A stretch of 64,000 bases of DNA from Herbidospora sakaeratensis (GCF_001570525.1 NZ_BBXC01000016.1:186001-250000); one strand, 5' to 3'. Positions 43,111 through 51,460 are shown, numbered from the stretch's first letter. The notes: generated by a model not told the origin, from the letters alone. Made by a program: numbers and translations.

Positions 43111-43788
43111 TCACTCGGGCTTGTTGGCCCAGATGCCGCGGACGTGCTGGATGTGGTGGCCCATGATGTGCTCGGCCGCGGCCCGGTCGCCGTCGATCAG
43201 GGCGTCGAGCAGTTCGACGTGCTCGCGCGCCGAGTCGACCAGCTTCCCGGCGTCGGCCAGGCCCTTCAGCCCGTAGAGGCGGGCCCGGCCGCGCAGTTCG
43301 CGCACCACCTCGACCAGGTGGGCGTTGCCCGCCAGGCCCAGCAGCTCGACGTGGAAGCGCAGGTCGGCGTTGACGTAGGTGAGCAGGTCGCCGCGTTCGG
43401 CCGAGGTGACGATCTCGCGGGCCAGGGGGCGCAGCCGCTCGAAGTCGGCCCCGCGCCCCGACTCGGCCAGCCGGGCGACCGTGGGCACCTCGATGAGGCG
43501 GCGGATCTCGGTGATGTCGTCGAGGTCGGAGTCGGACATCTCGGTGACCCGGAACCCCTTGTTGCGCACCGCCTCGACCAGGCCCTCCTTGGCCAGGTCG
43601 AGCATCGCCTCGCGGACCGGGGTCGCGGAGACGCCGAACTGGGCCGCGAGCACCGGCGCGGAGTAGACGACCCCCGGCCTCATCTCACCCGCGACCAGCG
43701 CGTCTCTGAGGGCTTGCGCGACCTGTTCGCGCAGGCTCTGCCGCTCACCCACGACCGGCAGGCCGAGTCCCTCTGCTCCCGTGCCCAT
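43111..43788 (-). CDS. GntR/FadR-type regulator (FCD domain)
   Basis: 225 residues. N-terminal winged helix (LREQVAQALRDALVAGEMRPGVV, then FGVSATPVREAMLDLAKEGLV), C-terminal all-helical FCD domain with metal ligands (Asp in YVNADLRFHVELL and the following His residues). FCD regulators respond to organic and amino acids. It is encoded downstream of the hydroxyproline catabolic genes on the same strand and is the obvious regulator of them (inference). A 22-bp palindrome lies just upstream of its ATG. Confidence 0.92.
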   Translation of the reverse strand: MGTGAEGLGLPVVGERQSLREQVAQALRDALVAGEMRPGVVYSAPVLAAQFGVSATPVREAMLDLAKEGLVEAVRNKGFRVTEMSDSDLDDITEIRRLIEVPTVARLAESGRGADFERLRPLAREIVTSAERGDLLTYVNADLRFHVELLGLAGNAHLVEVVRELRGRARLYGLKGLADAGKLVDSAREHVELLDALIDGDRAAAEHIMGHHIQHVRGIWANKPE

Positions 43789-43821
43789 TCCACTCCCATC
43801 CGTGACATCGGATCTGGTGAT

Positions 43822-43843
43822 CGTACCGGTTCGGACCGGTACG
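43822..43843. promoter_or_regulatory. 22-bp palindrome before the GntR gene
   Basis: CGTACCGGT-TCGG-ACCGGTACG: perfect 9-bp arms and a 4-bp spacer, 34 bp upstream of the GntR ATG. It lies in the 66-bp gap between that gene and the epimerase gene. A strong candidate autoregulatory operator. Confidence 0.65.
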
Positions 43844-43854
43844 CGACCGCCTGG

Positions 43855-44856
43855 TCAGAGCAGGAATCCCGCCGGGAAGGGGTCGCGTGGATCAAGGAAG
43901 TACTGCGCGGTGCCGGTGAGCCAGGCGCGGCCGGTGATGTGGGGCACCACGGCCTGGTGCTCCCCCACGGTCGCCTCGGCGACCAGGCGGCCCGTGAAGG
44001 TCGTGCCGATGAAGGACTCGTTGGTGAAATCGGCACCGATGGGCAAGTCGCCCCGGGCGTGCAGCTGGGCCATGCGGGCGCTGGTGCCGGTCCCGCACGG
44101 GGACCGGTCGAACCAGCCGGGATGGATGGCCATGGCGTGCCGGGAGTGCCGCGCGGTCGAGCCGGGGGCGAGGAACTGCACGTGGTGGCAGCCGCGGATG
44201 CCGGGGTCCACGGGGTGGACCGGCTCGCCGCCGTCGTTGATCGCCTCCATGATCGCCAGACCGGCGTCCAGGATCTGCTGCTTGTACGCCCGGTCGAACG
44301 GCAGCCCCACCAACTCGATCGGCAGGATCGCGTAGAAGTTGCCCCCGTAGGCCAGGTCGTAGGCGAGCTCGCCGAACCCGTCGACCTTCACGGTCCGGGC
44401 CAGGCCCTCGACGTAGGAGGGCACGTTCTCGATCGTGACCGACTCGGCGACGCCGTCGCGGACCGTCACCGACGCGGTGACCAGCCCGGCCGGGGTGTCG
44501 AGCCGGATCGTCGTCACCGGCTCGACGACCTCGACCATGCCGGTCTCCACCAGCACGGTCGCCACGCCGATCGTGCCGTGGCCGCACATCGGCAGGCAGC
44601 CGGAGACCTCGATGTAGAGCACGCCCCAGTCGGCGTCGGGCCGGGTGGGCGGCTGGAGGATGGCGCCGCTCATGGCGGCGTGCCCTCTGGGCTCGTACAT
44701 GAGCAGGGTGCGGAGGTGGTCGAGGTGGGCCATGAAGTGCTCGCGGCGCTCGGCCATGGTCGCGCCGGGGATGACCCCGACGCCGCCGGTGATCACCCGG
44801 GTGGGCATGCCCTCGGTGTGGGAGTCGACGGCGTGGAAGATCCTTCGGGTGCGCAC
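43855..44856 (-). CDS. 4-hydroxyproline epimerase / proline racemase family
   Basis: 333 residues of the diaminopimelate-epimerase-like two-domain fold. Both catalytic cysteines are present, Cys91 in MCGHGTIG and Cys254 in SPCGTGTSA, which marks a racemase/epimerase and not the trans-3-hydroxyproline dehydratase subgroup. Operon context favours epimerisation of trans-4-hydroxy-L-proline to cis-4-hydroxy-D-proline over proline racemisation. GTG 44856, 1 nt after the stop of the DapA-like gene. Confidence 0.92.
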   Translation of the reverse strand: MRTRRIFHAVDSHTEGMPTRVITGGVGVIPGATMAERREHFMAHLDHLRTLLMYEPRGHAAMSGAILQPPTRPDADWGVLYIEVSGCLPMCGHGTIGVATVLVETGMVEVVEPVTTIRLDTPAGLVTASVTVRDGVAESVTIENVPSYVEGLARTVKVDGFGELAYDLAYGGNFYAILPIELVGLPFDRAYKQQILDAGLAIMEAINDGGEPVHPVDPGIRGCHHVQFLAPGSTARHSRHAMAIHPGWFDRSPCGTGTSARMAQLHARGDLPIGADFTNESFIGTTFTGRLVAEATVGEHQAVVPHITGRAWLTGTAQYFLDPRDPFPAGFLL

Positions 44857-44857
44857 G

Positions 44858-45727
44858 TCACATGACCTTCTCTGTGGCGGCGCTGATCTCGGCCGCGACG
44901 TCGGCGGGGAGCGGCAGGCGGGGCGGCCGGCACGCGCCGCCGTTGAGGCCGGCCACGTCCATCGACAACTTGATCGCCTGCACGAACTCTACCCGTGCGT
45001 CCCATCTGAGCAGGGGGTGCAGATCGCGGTACAGCGGCAGCGCCGTGGTCAGGTCGCCCGCGGCGGCGGCCCGGTAGAGGTCGACGCACTTGCGCGTCAC
45101 CGAGTTGGGGAACCCGGCGATCCAGCCCTTCGCCCCGGCGGTGAGCAACTCCAGCACCACATCGTCGGAGCCCACGAGCAGGTCGAGCTCGGGCGCGAGC
45201 TCCCTGATCATGTACGCCCGCCGCACGTCCCCGGTGAACTCCTTGACCGCCACGATGAGGCCCTCGCCGAACAGCCGGGCCAGCAGCGCCGGGGTCAGGT
45301 CGACCTTGGTGTCGATCGGGTTGTTGTAGGCGACGATCGGCAACCCGGCCTTGGCGACGGTCCGGTAGTGCTCGAACACCGCGCCCTCGTCGGCCCGGTA
45401 GGCGTTGGGCGGCAGCAGCATCACGCTCGCGCACCCCGCGTCGCGGGCCTGCTCCGCCCAGCTCAGGGCCTCACGGGAGCCGTAGGCGGCCACGCCCGGC
45501 ATCACCCGCTCGCCGCCGACGGCCTCGACGGCGGTCCGGACCACCCGGGCCCGCTCGTCGGGCGTCAGGGTCTGGTATTCGCCCAGCGAGCCGTTGGGGA
45601 CCACGCCGTCGCACCCCTCGTCGACCAGCCGGCGGCAGTGGGCGCCGAAGGCGTCGTGGTCGACGGCCAGGTCGCGGGTGAAGGGGAGCGCGGTGGCCAC
45701 CATGATTCCGTGCCAAGGTCGGATCAC
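44858..45727 (-). CDS. DapA-family lyase/deaminase (hydroxyproline pathway)
   Basis: 289-residue TIM barrel of the dihydrodipicolinate synthase family. Schiff-base Lys162 is in AVKEFTGD and Tyr134 in YNNPID. The operon points to 1-pyrroline-4-hydroxy-2-carboxylate deaminase, which yields alpha-ketoglutarate semialdehyde. The matching semialdehyde dehydrogenase is not in the window. The GTG start at 45727 overlaps the preceding stop as GTGA. Confidence 0.88.
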   Translation of the reverse strand: MIRPWHGIMVATALPFTRDLAVDHDAFGAHCRRLVDEGCDGVVPNGSLGEYQTLTPDERARVVRTAVEAVGGERVMPGVAAYGSREALSWAEQARDAGCASVMLLPPNAYRADEGAVFEHYRTVAKAGLPIVAYNNPIDTKVDLTPALLARLFGEGLIVAVKEFTGDVRRAYMIRELAPELDLLVGSDDVVLELLTAGAKGWIAGFPNSVTRKCVDLYRAAAAGDLTTALPLYRDLHPLLRWDARVEFVQAIKLSMDVAGLNGGACRPPRLPLPADVAAEISAATEKVM

Positions 45728-46968
45728 GCGTTGTCCTCTCGATCGTGCAGGGTCAGGTCTGCGAGGGTGATCGGCTGGGCGAACGGCCGTTTCTGGGGGG
45801 CCGGCTCATGCCCGGTGAGCCTGGCGACGGCGTGGCCGCACATGCGGCCCTGGCACCAGCCCATTCCGGGCCGGGCCAGCAGTTTGAGGGTGCGGGGGTC
45901 GTGCGCGCCGAGGTCGCGGGCCTCGTCGATCGCGCGCAGGGTGACCTCCTCGCAGCGGCAGACGACGGTGTCGGGCGTGAGCCAGTCACGCCAGCCGTCG
46001 CGGACGGGATAGCTCAGGTCGAGGGCCCGCGCGAAGCGGCGCAGCCGCGCCTTCTCCGCCAGCAGCCGGGGCGGCGGCTCCCCCACCAGGGAGTGGACGG
46101 CCAGCGCGCCCTCGACGACGGCGCTCGGCGCGCCCGCGACCCCGGTCACCTCACCGGCGGCCAGCACCCCCTCGACGGAGGTGCGCTGCCGGTCGTCGGT
46201 GACGACGTGGTCGCCGGTGAGGGCGCAGCCGAGCTGGAGCGGCAGGTCGACCTGCGGGGTGAAGCCGTAGCCGACGGCGACGGTGTCGCAGTCGACGGTG
46301 CGCCAGGCGTAGGGCCGCCAGCCGGGGGTGAGCCGGGCGACGGTGACGCCCTCGACGGAGTCCTCGCCGTGGGCGGCGACCACGGCGTGCCCGGTCCGGT
46401 AGGGCACCCGCGCCTCGGCCAGCCGCCGCGCGTAACCCAGCGCCTCGGCGGCCTTCGACGGGATCCGGGCCAGCGCGGCCGCCATCCGGGGCGCGGGCCG
46501 GTTGGCCTCCAGGACCTCCTTGACCCGCACCCCCGCCTCCAGCAGCGTGACCGCGACGGGCAGCAGGAACGGCCCGGTCCCGGCCACCACCATCTCCGCG
46601 CCGGGCCTGATCCGCTCCCCCTTGACCAGGGCCTGCGCGCCCCCGGCGGTCAGCACCCCGGGAAGATCCCAGCCCGGGAACGGGATGACCTTGTCGTGCG
46701 CGCCGGTGGCGACCAGCAGGATCGCGGCGGTCGTGGTCGTCGAGGCGTGGATCTCGAAGCCGCCGGAGGACCTCTCCACCGCCCACACCCGCTGCCCGAG
46801 TTTCACGTCGACGCCGGTCAGGCGGGGCTGCGCGGCCCCCCGGAGGAACTGGCCGCCGGTGCGGGCGTAGGCGTCGATCAGGGCGACGCGCAGGCCGCGC
46901 TTGGCGGCCACGCGGGCGGCGGTCAGGCCGGCGGGCCCGGCCCCGACGACGGCGAGGTCGTAGCTCAC
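45724..46968 (-). CDS. FAD/NAD(P)-oxidoreductase with BFD-type [2Fe-2S], D-hydroxyproline dehydrogenase alpha-type subunit
   Basis: 414 residues from GTG 46968. FAD-binding GAGPAG at residues 9-14, a second dinucleotide motif VVAGTGPFLLPVA, and a C-terminal BFD-like domain with four Cys: VCRCEE and WCQGRMCG. It resembles the HcnB/LhpB-type subunits of multi-component cyanide- or D-hydroxyproline-forming dehydrogenases. Together with the small ferredoxin-like subunit and the FAD oxidase encoded upstream it should oxidise cis-4-hydroxy-D-proline. Coupled on both sides by GTGA overlaps. Confidence 0.87.
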   Translation of the reverse strand: MSYDLAVVGAGPAGLTAARVAAKRGLRVALIDAYARTGGQFLRGAAQPRLTGVDVKLGQRVWAVERSSGGFEIHASTTTTAAILLVATGAHDKVIPFPGWDLPGVLTAGGAQALVKGERIRPGAEMVVAGTGPFLLPVAVTLLEAGVRVKEVLEANRPAPRMAAALARIPSKAAEALGYARRLAEARVPYRTGHAVVAAHGEDSVEGVTVARLTPGWRPYAWRTVDCDTVAVGYGFTPQVDLPLQLGCALTGDHVVTDDRQRTSVEGVLAAGEVTGVAGAPSAVVEGALAVHSLVGEPPPRLLAEKARLRRFARALDLSYPVRDGWRDWLTPDTVVCRCEEVTLRAIDEARDLGAHDPRTLKLLARPGMGWCQGRMCGHAVARLTGHEPAPQKRPFAQPITLADLTLHDREDNA

Positions 46969-47201
46969 GGGCCCACCTCGTCGCCGGCGCGCGCCACGGT
47001 CTGGCAGGCGCGCTGGTCGGGGGCGCCGTTGACGGTGAGCAGGCAGTCGAAGCAGGCGCCGATGGCGCAGAAGAGGCCGCGCGGACGGCCGCCGAACCGG
47101 GTGGTGCGCCACGACCGGATCCCGGCGGCGTGCAGGGCCGCCCCGATCGACTGCCCCTCCTCTGCGGCGATCGCCCGTCCTTCGAAGCGGAACTCGATCA
47201 C
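46965..47201 (-). CDS. Small [2Fe-2S] subunit, D-hydroxyproline dehydrogenase
   Basis: 78 residues of the Fer2_4 type. Cys45, Cys50, Cys53 (LFCAIGACFDC) and Cys66 ligate a plant-type [2Fe-2S] cluster. Similar to HcnA-like subunits. The GTG start at 47201 overlaps the upstream stop as GTGA; the 3' end overlaps the next gene the same way. Confidence 0.9.
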   Translation of the reverse strand: MIEFRFEGRAIAAEEGQSIGAALHAAGIRSWRTTRFGGRPRGLFCAIGACFDCLLTVNGAPDQRACQTVARAGDEVGP

Positions 47202-48361
47202 GCGAACCTCCCCGGGGCGAAGGGCGCCGGATCGACCGGCGGCCGTCCGCCGGTGACCTGAGCGGTGACCATCTCGGCGGTGGCCGGGGCCAGCCCGATG
47301 CCCGCGCCCTCGTGCCCGCAGGCGTGGAAGAGGCCCCCGAGCCGGTGGTCGGGCCCGATGACCGGCAGATGATCGGGCGAGTACGGCCGCAGCCCCGCGT
47401 ACGCCCGCATGACCTGCGCGGTCCGCAGCACCGGGAACAGCCCGACCGCCTGCTTGGCGAGCTTCGCCAGGACCGTGTAGTCGATGGCGGTGTCGTAGCC
47501 GACCCGTTGCCGGGAGGCCCCGATGAGCACGGTGCCCGCCTGGGTCGACTCGATGACGCCGGAGGTCTCCAGCCCCTCGGCGTCGCTGGCGACGTTGGTG
47601 ACGTAGGCGGCCGTGTAGACCTTGTGCCGCACCGGCGGGACGGCGAACGGCTGGGTGACCAGGATGAAGCCCTTGCGCGGCCGGATCGGCAGGGGCGCCT
47701 GCGGGAAGCTCCCGGCCCAGGTGCCGGCGGCGTTGACGACGGCGTCGGCGTACAGGTCGCCCTGGCCCGTGCGCACCCCGGTCACGTGGTCGCCGGAGAC
47801 GAGAAAACGCTCCACGGCGGTCCGGACCAGCCGCGCCCCGGACGCCCTGAGCAGGCGCGCGGCGGCCAGCATGGGCTGCACCTGCGCGTCCTGCGGGTAG
47901 TGGATCCCCCCGGCGAGCCCCTCGGCGAGGTGCGGCTCGAACTCCCGCAGGTCCGCGGCCGGCACGAGGGAGGCGACGACACCGGCCGCACCCGGCGGCG
48001 CGCCCGCGTCGGCGTCAGCGGCCGGGACGTGCCGCCGCTGCGTCTCGGCGAAGGTCGTGAGGGCGTCGAGGACCTCCGGGGTCTCGGCCACGACGAGGCC
48101 GCCCTTCGGGTCCCACTCGAAGCCGCCGCACTCCTCGTCGAGGTTCCGCCAGAGGTCGTTCGACCGGAGGGCCAGCTCCAGTTCGGGTCCCGGTTCCTTG
48201 TCGGACACCAGGATGTTGCCCTCGCCGGCGCCGGTGGTGCCCGACGCCACTCCGCCGCGATCGACTACCGTTACTCGCACACCGGCACGGGTCAGGGCAT
48301 AGGCGCATGAAGCGCCCACGATCCCGGCTCCGACCACGAGAACGTCCACGGTTTGTACCAT
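47198..48361 (-). CDS. DadA-like FAD-dependent oxidoreductase, catalytic subunit
   Basis: 387 residues. FAD-binding GAGIVG at residues 11-16 and the DadA/glycine-oxidase fold (TTGAGEGNILVSDKEPGPELELA, AYAGLRPYSPDHLPVIGP, GHEGAGIGLAPATAEM). It should carry the substrate site of the three-subunit D-hydroxyproline (or D-amino acid) dehydrogenase. ATG 48361 or the in-frame ATG 48373 may be the start; a palindrome spans both. First gene of the hydroxyproline operon and divergent from ctaA. Confidence 0.88.
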   Translation of the reverse strand: MVQTVDVLVVGAGIVGASCAYALTRAGVRVTVVDRGGVASGTTGAGEGNILVSDKEPGPELELALRSNDLWRNLDEECGGFEWDPKGGLVVAETPEVLDALTTFAETQRRHVPAADADAGAPPGAAGVVASLVPAADLREFEPHLAEGLAGGIHYPQDAQVQPMLAAARLLRASGARLVRTAVERFLVSGDHVTGVRTGQGDLYADAVVNAAGTWAGSFPQAPLPIRPRKGFILVTQPFAVPPVRHKVYTAAYVTNVASDAEGLETSGVIESTQAGTVLIGASRQRVGYDTAIDYTVLAKLAKQAVGLFPVLRTAQVMRAYAGLRPYSPDHLPVIGPDHRLGGLFHACGHEGAGIGLAPATAEMVTAQVTGGRPPVDPAPFAPGRFA

Positions 48362-48373
48362 GTCACATGACAT
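48360..48373. promoter_or_regulatory. Palindrome over the start of the hydroxyproline operon
   Basis: ATGTCA-CA-TGACAT, perfect 6-bp arms. It covers the two possible start codons of the first gene, so a bound regulator would block transcription or the leaderless start. It differs from the palindrome at 43822. Confidence 0.5.
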
Positions 48374-48408
48374 ATCGGCCCGCAAGAGGGACCGGCCCCC
48401 ACCGCACC

Positions 48409-48414
48409 TAGCAT
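48409..48414 (+). promoter_or_regulatory. -10 element of ctaA, leaderless
   Basis: TAGCAT ends 7 nt before the GTG of ctaA. No Shine-Dalgarno sequence precedes that codon, in agreement with a leaderless mRNA. Confidence 0.5.
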
Positions 48415-48421
48415 TGACGCC

Positions 48422-49363
48422 GTGAAGCGTCTCCTCTCCTCTATCTGGACACCCGCGGCCCGTGACATGCGGGCCTGGGCGCTGGCGGCGGTCGTGGTCA
48501 ACGCGGGCATCACCGTGACGGGCGCGGCGGTGCGGCTCACGGGCTCGGGCCTCGGCTGCCCGACCTGGCCCCGGTGCACCGCCGACAGTTTCGTCCCGGT
48601 CCCCCATCCGGACCACTCGCCGATCAACACCGCGATCGAGTTCGGCAACCGCATGTTCAGCCTCCTTGTGCTGGCGGTCGCCATCGCGGTGTTCCTGGCC
48701 GCGTGGAGGCTGAGGCGGCGTTCGCTGATCCCGCTGGCGCTGGTGCAGCCGCTCGGCGTGGTCTTCCAGGCCCTCTGGGGCGGGCTGGTGGTGCGGACCG
48801 CCCTCAACCCGGTCACCGTGAGCGTGCACTTCCTGGTGTCGATCGGGATGATCGCGGCGGCGTACATGCTGTTCGCGCGGTCGGCCGAGGGCGACGGGCC
48901 CATCGTGCCGGTCGTCCATCCGTGGATCGTCACGCTGGGCCGGGTGCTGACCGGGGCCATGCTCGTGCTGCTGGTCGCGGGCGTCGTCACGACGGGCACC
49001 GGCCCCCACTCCGGCGACGAGCGGGCCAGCCGGTTCGACTTCGACATCGAGATCGTGGCCCGCGTCCACGCCGACGTCGTGTGGGTCGTCGTGGGGCTGA
49101 CCTTCGCCCTGCTGTTCGCCCTCCACCTGACCAAGGCGCCCGAGCGGGCCAGGCGGGCCGCGCTGATCCTGTTCGGCGTGGAGATCGCGCAGGGGATCAT
49201 CGGGTACGTCCAGTACTTCCTCGCGGTGCCCGCGCTGCTGGTCGGCTTCCACGTGCTGGGGGCGGCCCTCGTGTGGATCGCCACCCTCCACCTCGTGCAC
49301 ACGCTGCGGGAGCGCAGCGAGATCACCGAGTTCGCGAACCACGAGGCGGTCGCCCGCGTCTGA
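48422..49363 (+). CDS. ctaA: Heme A synthase (COX15/CtaA)
   Basis: 313 residues, eight transmembrane helices. The first extracellular loop holds the Cys pair 46/52 in SGLGCPTWPRC, characteristic of Gram-positive CtaA; heme-ligand regions are EFGNRM, SVHFLV, ARVHADVVW and GFHVLGA. It converts heme O to heme A for cytochrome c oxidase; the partner heme O synthase is encoded at 55960. GTG 48422. The SanA-like gene follows after 6 bp. Confidence 0.95.
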   Translation: MKRLLSSIWTPAARDMRAWALAAVVVNAGITVTGAAVRLTGSGLGCPTWPRCTADSFVPVPHPDHSPINTAIEFGNRMFSLLVLAVAIAVFLAAWRLRRRSLIPLALVQPLGVVFQALWGGLVVRTALNPVTVSVHFLVSIGMIAAAYMLFARSAEGDGPIVPVVHPWIVTLGRVLTGAMLVLLVAGVVTTGTGPHSGDERASRFDFDIEIVARVHADVVWVVVGLTFALLFALHLTKAPERARRAALILFGVEIAQGIIGYVQYFLAVPALLVGFHVLGAALVWIATLHLVHTLRERSEITEFANHEAVARV

Positions 49364-49369
49364 CCCTTC

Positions 49370-50035
49370 GTGAAACGAGCCGTCTTCCGGGGCGCCGTCG
49401 CGGCCAGCCTGGCCGCCCTGGCCCCCATGACCTGGGCGTGGTTGTCGAGCGACGGCCACCGCATCGACACCAACGACCCCGGCTGGACCGCCGGGGTCCC
49501 GGCCGCGCCGGTCGCGCTGGTGCTGGGCGCCGGGGTGGTCGGCGACTGGCCGACCGCGATGTTGCGCGACCGCCTCGACATCGGCGCGGCGCTCTACCGG
49601 GCCGGGAAGGTCCGGGCGCTGCTGCTGTCGGGCACCAACCACGTCAAGGAGTACGACGAGCCCACGGTCATGCGCGACTACCTGCTGGCCAAGGGCGTCC
49701 CGGCCGGCGCCCTCGTGCTCGACTACGCGGGCCTGGACACCTGGGACTCCTGCGTCCGCGCCAAGAAGATCTTCGGCGCCTCGCAGGTGACCGTGGTCAC
49801 CCAGACCTTCCACCTGCCCCGCGCGGTGACGTTGTGCCAGGAGGCCGGCCTGACCACCTTCGGCGTCGGCGACGACTCCCAGCGCAAGTACGCGCTGACC
49901 ACCTACGTCTACGCCGCCCGCGAGTTCTTCGCGACCGGCAAGGCGTTCCTCGACTCGGTGGTGCTCAAGACCGACCCGAGGTTCCTGGGGCCCTACGAGA
50001 CCTCGCTCGACACCGCGCTGGCGAAACGTTCATAG
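49370..50035 (+). CDS. SanA/YdcF-like membrane-associated protein (DUF218)
   Basis: 221 residues with one N-terminal hydrophobic helix (VFRGAVAASLAALAPMTWAW) and a DUF218 domain: APVALVLGAGV, ALYRAGKVRALLLSG, EPTVMRDYLLAKGVP, DTWDSCVRAKKIFG, VTVVTQTFHLPRAV. SanA homologues affect envelope permeability to vancomycin; the reaction is unknown. The GTG start lies 6 bp after ctaA, so it is co-transcribed. Confidence 0.9.
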   Translation: MKRAVFRGAVAASLAALAPMTWAWLSSDGHRIDTNDPGWTAGVPAAPVALVLGAGVVGDWPTAMLRDRLDIGAALYRAGKVRALLLSGTNHVKEYDEPTVMRDYLLAKGVPAGALVLDYAGLDTWDSCVRAKKIFGASQVTVVTQTFHLPRAVTLCQEAGLTTFGVGDDSQRKYALTTYVYAAREFFATGKAFLDSVVLKTDPRFLGPYETSLDTALAKRS

Positions 50036-50114
50036 ATCCGACCTGCGCGGACGTCACCGCGCGTGGCCGGGGAAGGGGGCCGCCGGTTACCATTCCCGGG
50101 ACCTCGTGACCGCG

Positions 50115-50146
50115 GAAGCCCGCCACGCCCTGCCGTGGCGGGCTTC
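50115..50146. terminator. Terminator hairpin
   Basis: A perfect 13-bp stem pairs 50115-50127 with 50134-50146, loop of 6 nt, between the convergent SanA-like and LPMO genes, 6 bp from the stop of the latter. Confidence 0.85.
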
Positions 50147-50152
50147 GCGCGT

Positions 50153-51286
50153 CTACCGGCAGGTGCCGGCCGTGACCGTCGGGGTGCCGCCGCCGCTGAA
50201 GTTCGACAAGAAGCCGATCACGATGGAGCCGCCCGGCGGGATCGTGGTGTTCCACGCCAACGCCCGGAACGTCAGCGTCGTGCCGCTCTGCGTGTAGGCG
50301 GCGTTCCAGGCCGAGGTGACCGTGGTGCCGAAGGCGACGGTCGCGGTGGCCGTCCACGAGGAGATCGGGGTCGAGCCGGTGTTGCGGATGGTCACGCTGC
50401 CCTGGAAGCCGCTGTTCCAGGCGCTCGCGATGCCGGCCGTCACGGTGCACTGGCCGGAGGGATTGGGCGTCGGGCTGGGGCTGACCGGCGGGCACGACGG
50501 CGCCGGGGTGGGCGCGCCGGGCTCACACCCGCCCGGGAACGACGGGCTGGGGCTGGGGCTCACCGGCGGGCACGAGGGTGCGGGAGTGGGCGCTCCCGGC
50601 TCGCATCCCCCGGGGAACGACGGGGTGGGCGAGGGGCTCGCGGTGCCGCCGAAGACCACGTCGGAGCAGCTGTAGAAGGTCTCGGCGCTGTCGCTGCGGG
50701 TCCAGACGGCGTAGATGACGTGCCGGCCGGTGCGGACCGGCAGGGTGGCGGTCCAGCGGTAGGCGCCGTTGTCGAGCGCGGGCTGCGGGTCGGCGGTGAA
50801 GAAGGGGGTGTCCTCCATCATCGACCAGGTCAGCGGCTGGGTCGGGTCGTAGCCCTGCTTGGTGACGTAGAGGCGGAACGCGCCGGGGTGGGGCACCCAG
50901 GCGCCGTAGACGAAGTTGTACCGCGCCCCCGAGGTCAGGTTGGTCGAGGGCCAGTCGGTGCGGGGCCGGTCGTAGGCGGCGTACTTGGGGTTGCCGCCGG
51001 AGCAGATCTGCCCGTCGGGGATGTAGCCACGGGTGCGGCCGGCGCCGTCGGAGCGCAGCACGCCGTACCAGTCGTAGAGGGGCTGGGTGCCCCCCTGGGC
51101 GACGGCGGCGGCGCAGGCGGCGTTCTTCGGGATGATCTGGCCGCCGGTCAGGCCGTCGACGTAACACGCGTAGGTGCGGCTGGCCGGATTGGTGGTGGCG
51201 CCGTGGGCCTGCGCCGACGGCGATGCGACGACCATCGCCACGAGTGCCGCCAAGGCGGCCACCACGGCGATCAGGGGTCGGGTCAC
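50153..51286 (-). CDS. Secreted AA10 lytic polysaccharide monooxygenase with CBM2
   Basis: 377 residues from GTG 51286 (GAGAGGA 7 nt upstream). Signal peptide residues 1-27 end in AQA, so mature residue 1 is His28, which with His133 (VPHPGAF) forms the copper brace; Phe204 is at the axial position. The AA10 catalytic domain (28-214) is followed by a Pro/Ser/Cys linker with a duplicated 24-residue unit and a C-terminal CBM2 (about 275-377). It cleaves cellulose or chitin oxidatively; the CBM2 favours cellulose. The secreted sugar dehydrogenase at 2945 also carries CBM2 and could be a redox partner (inference). Confidence 0.94.
   Translation of the reverse strand: MTRPLIAVVAALAALVAMVVASPSAQAHGATTNPASRTYACYVDGLTGGQIIPKNAACAAAVAQGGTQPLYDWYGVLRSDGAGRTRGYIPDGQICSGGNPKYAAYDRPRTDWPSTNLTSGARYNFVYGAWVPHPGAFRLYVTKQGYDPTQPLTWSMMEDTPFFTADPQPALDNGAYRWTATLPVRTGRHVIYAVWTRSDSAETFYSCSDVVFGGTASPSPTPSFPGGCEPGAPTPAPSCPPVSPSPSPSFPGGCEPGAPTPAPSCPPVSPSPTPNPSGQCTVTAGIASAWNSGFQGSVTIRNTGSTPISSWTATATVAFGTTVTSAWNAAYTQSGTTLTFRALAWNTTIPPGGSIVIGFLSNFSGGGTPTVTAGTCR
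50477..50622 (-). repeat. Tandem repeat in the LPMO linker
   Basis: Two copies of about 72-78 bp encode the identical peptide SFPGGCEPGAPTPAPSCPPV plus SPSP. The copies differ at about 10 of 51 aligned bases, all synonymous. Confidence 0.85.
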
Positions 51287-51400
51287 GTTGCGGTCCTCTC
51301 GATCGGGGGCATGCGACGTACGCCCTCCGGAAAGACGGCCCACCCGGATGCAGGGGGCCCGATGACCTGCGTGACGATCCGGACGATGACACCGGCCCGG

Positions 51401-51425
51401 CCGGGCCGTCGAGGAGACGGCCCGG
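51401..51425 (-). terminator. Terminator of the CBM2-protein gene
   Basis: A 10-bp perfect stem (51401-51410 with 51416-51425) and 5-nt loop, 36 bp after the stop codon at 51461 on the - strand, separating that gene from the LPMO gene. Confidence 0.7.
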
Positions 51426-51460
51426 CGCACGGCGCTGACCTGGGAAGATCCCTGAACGTT

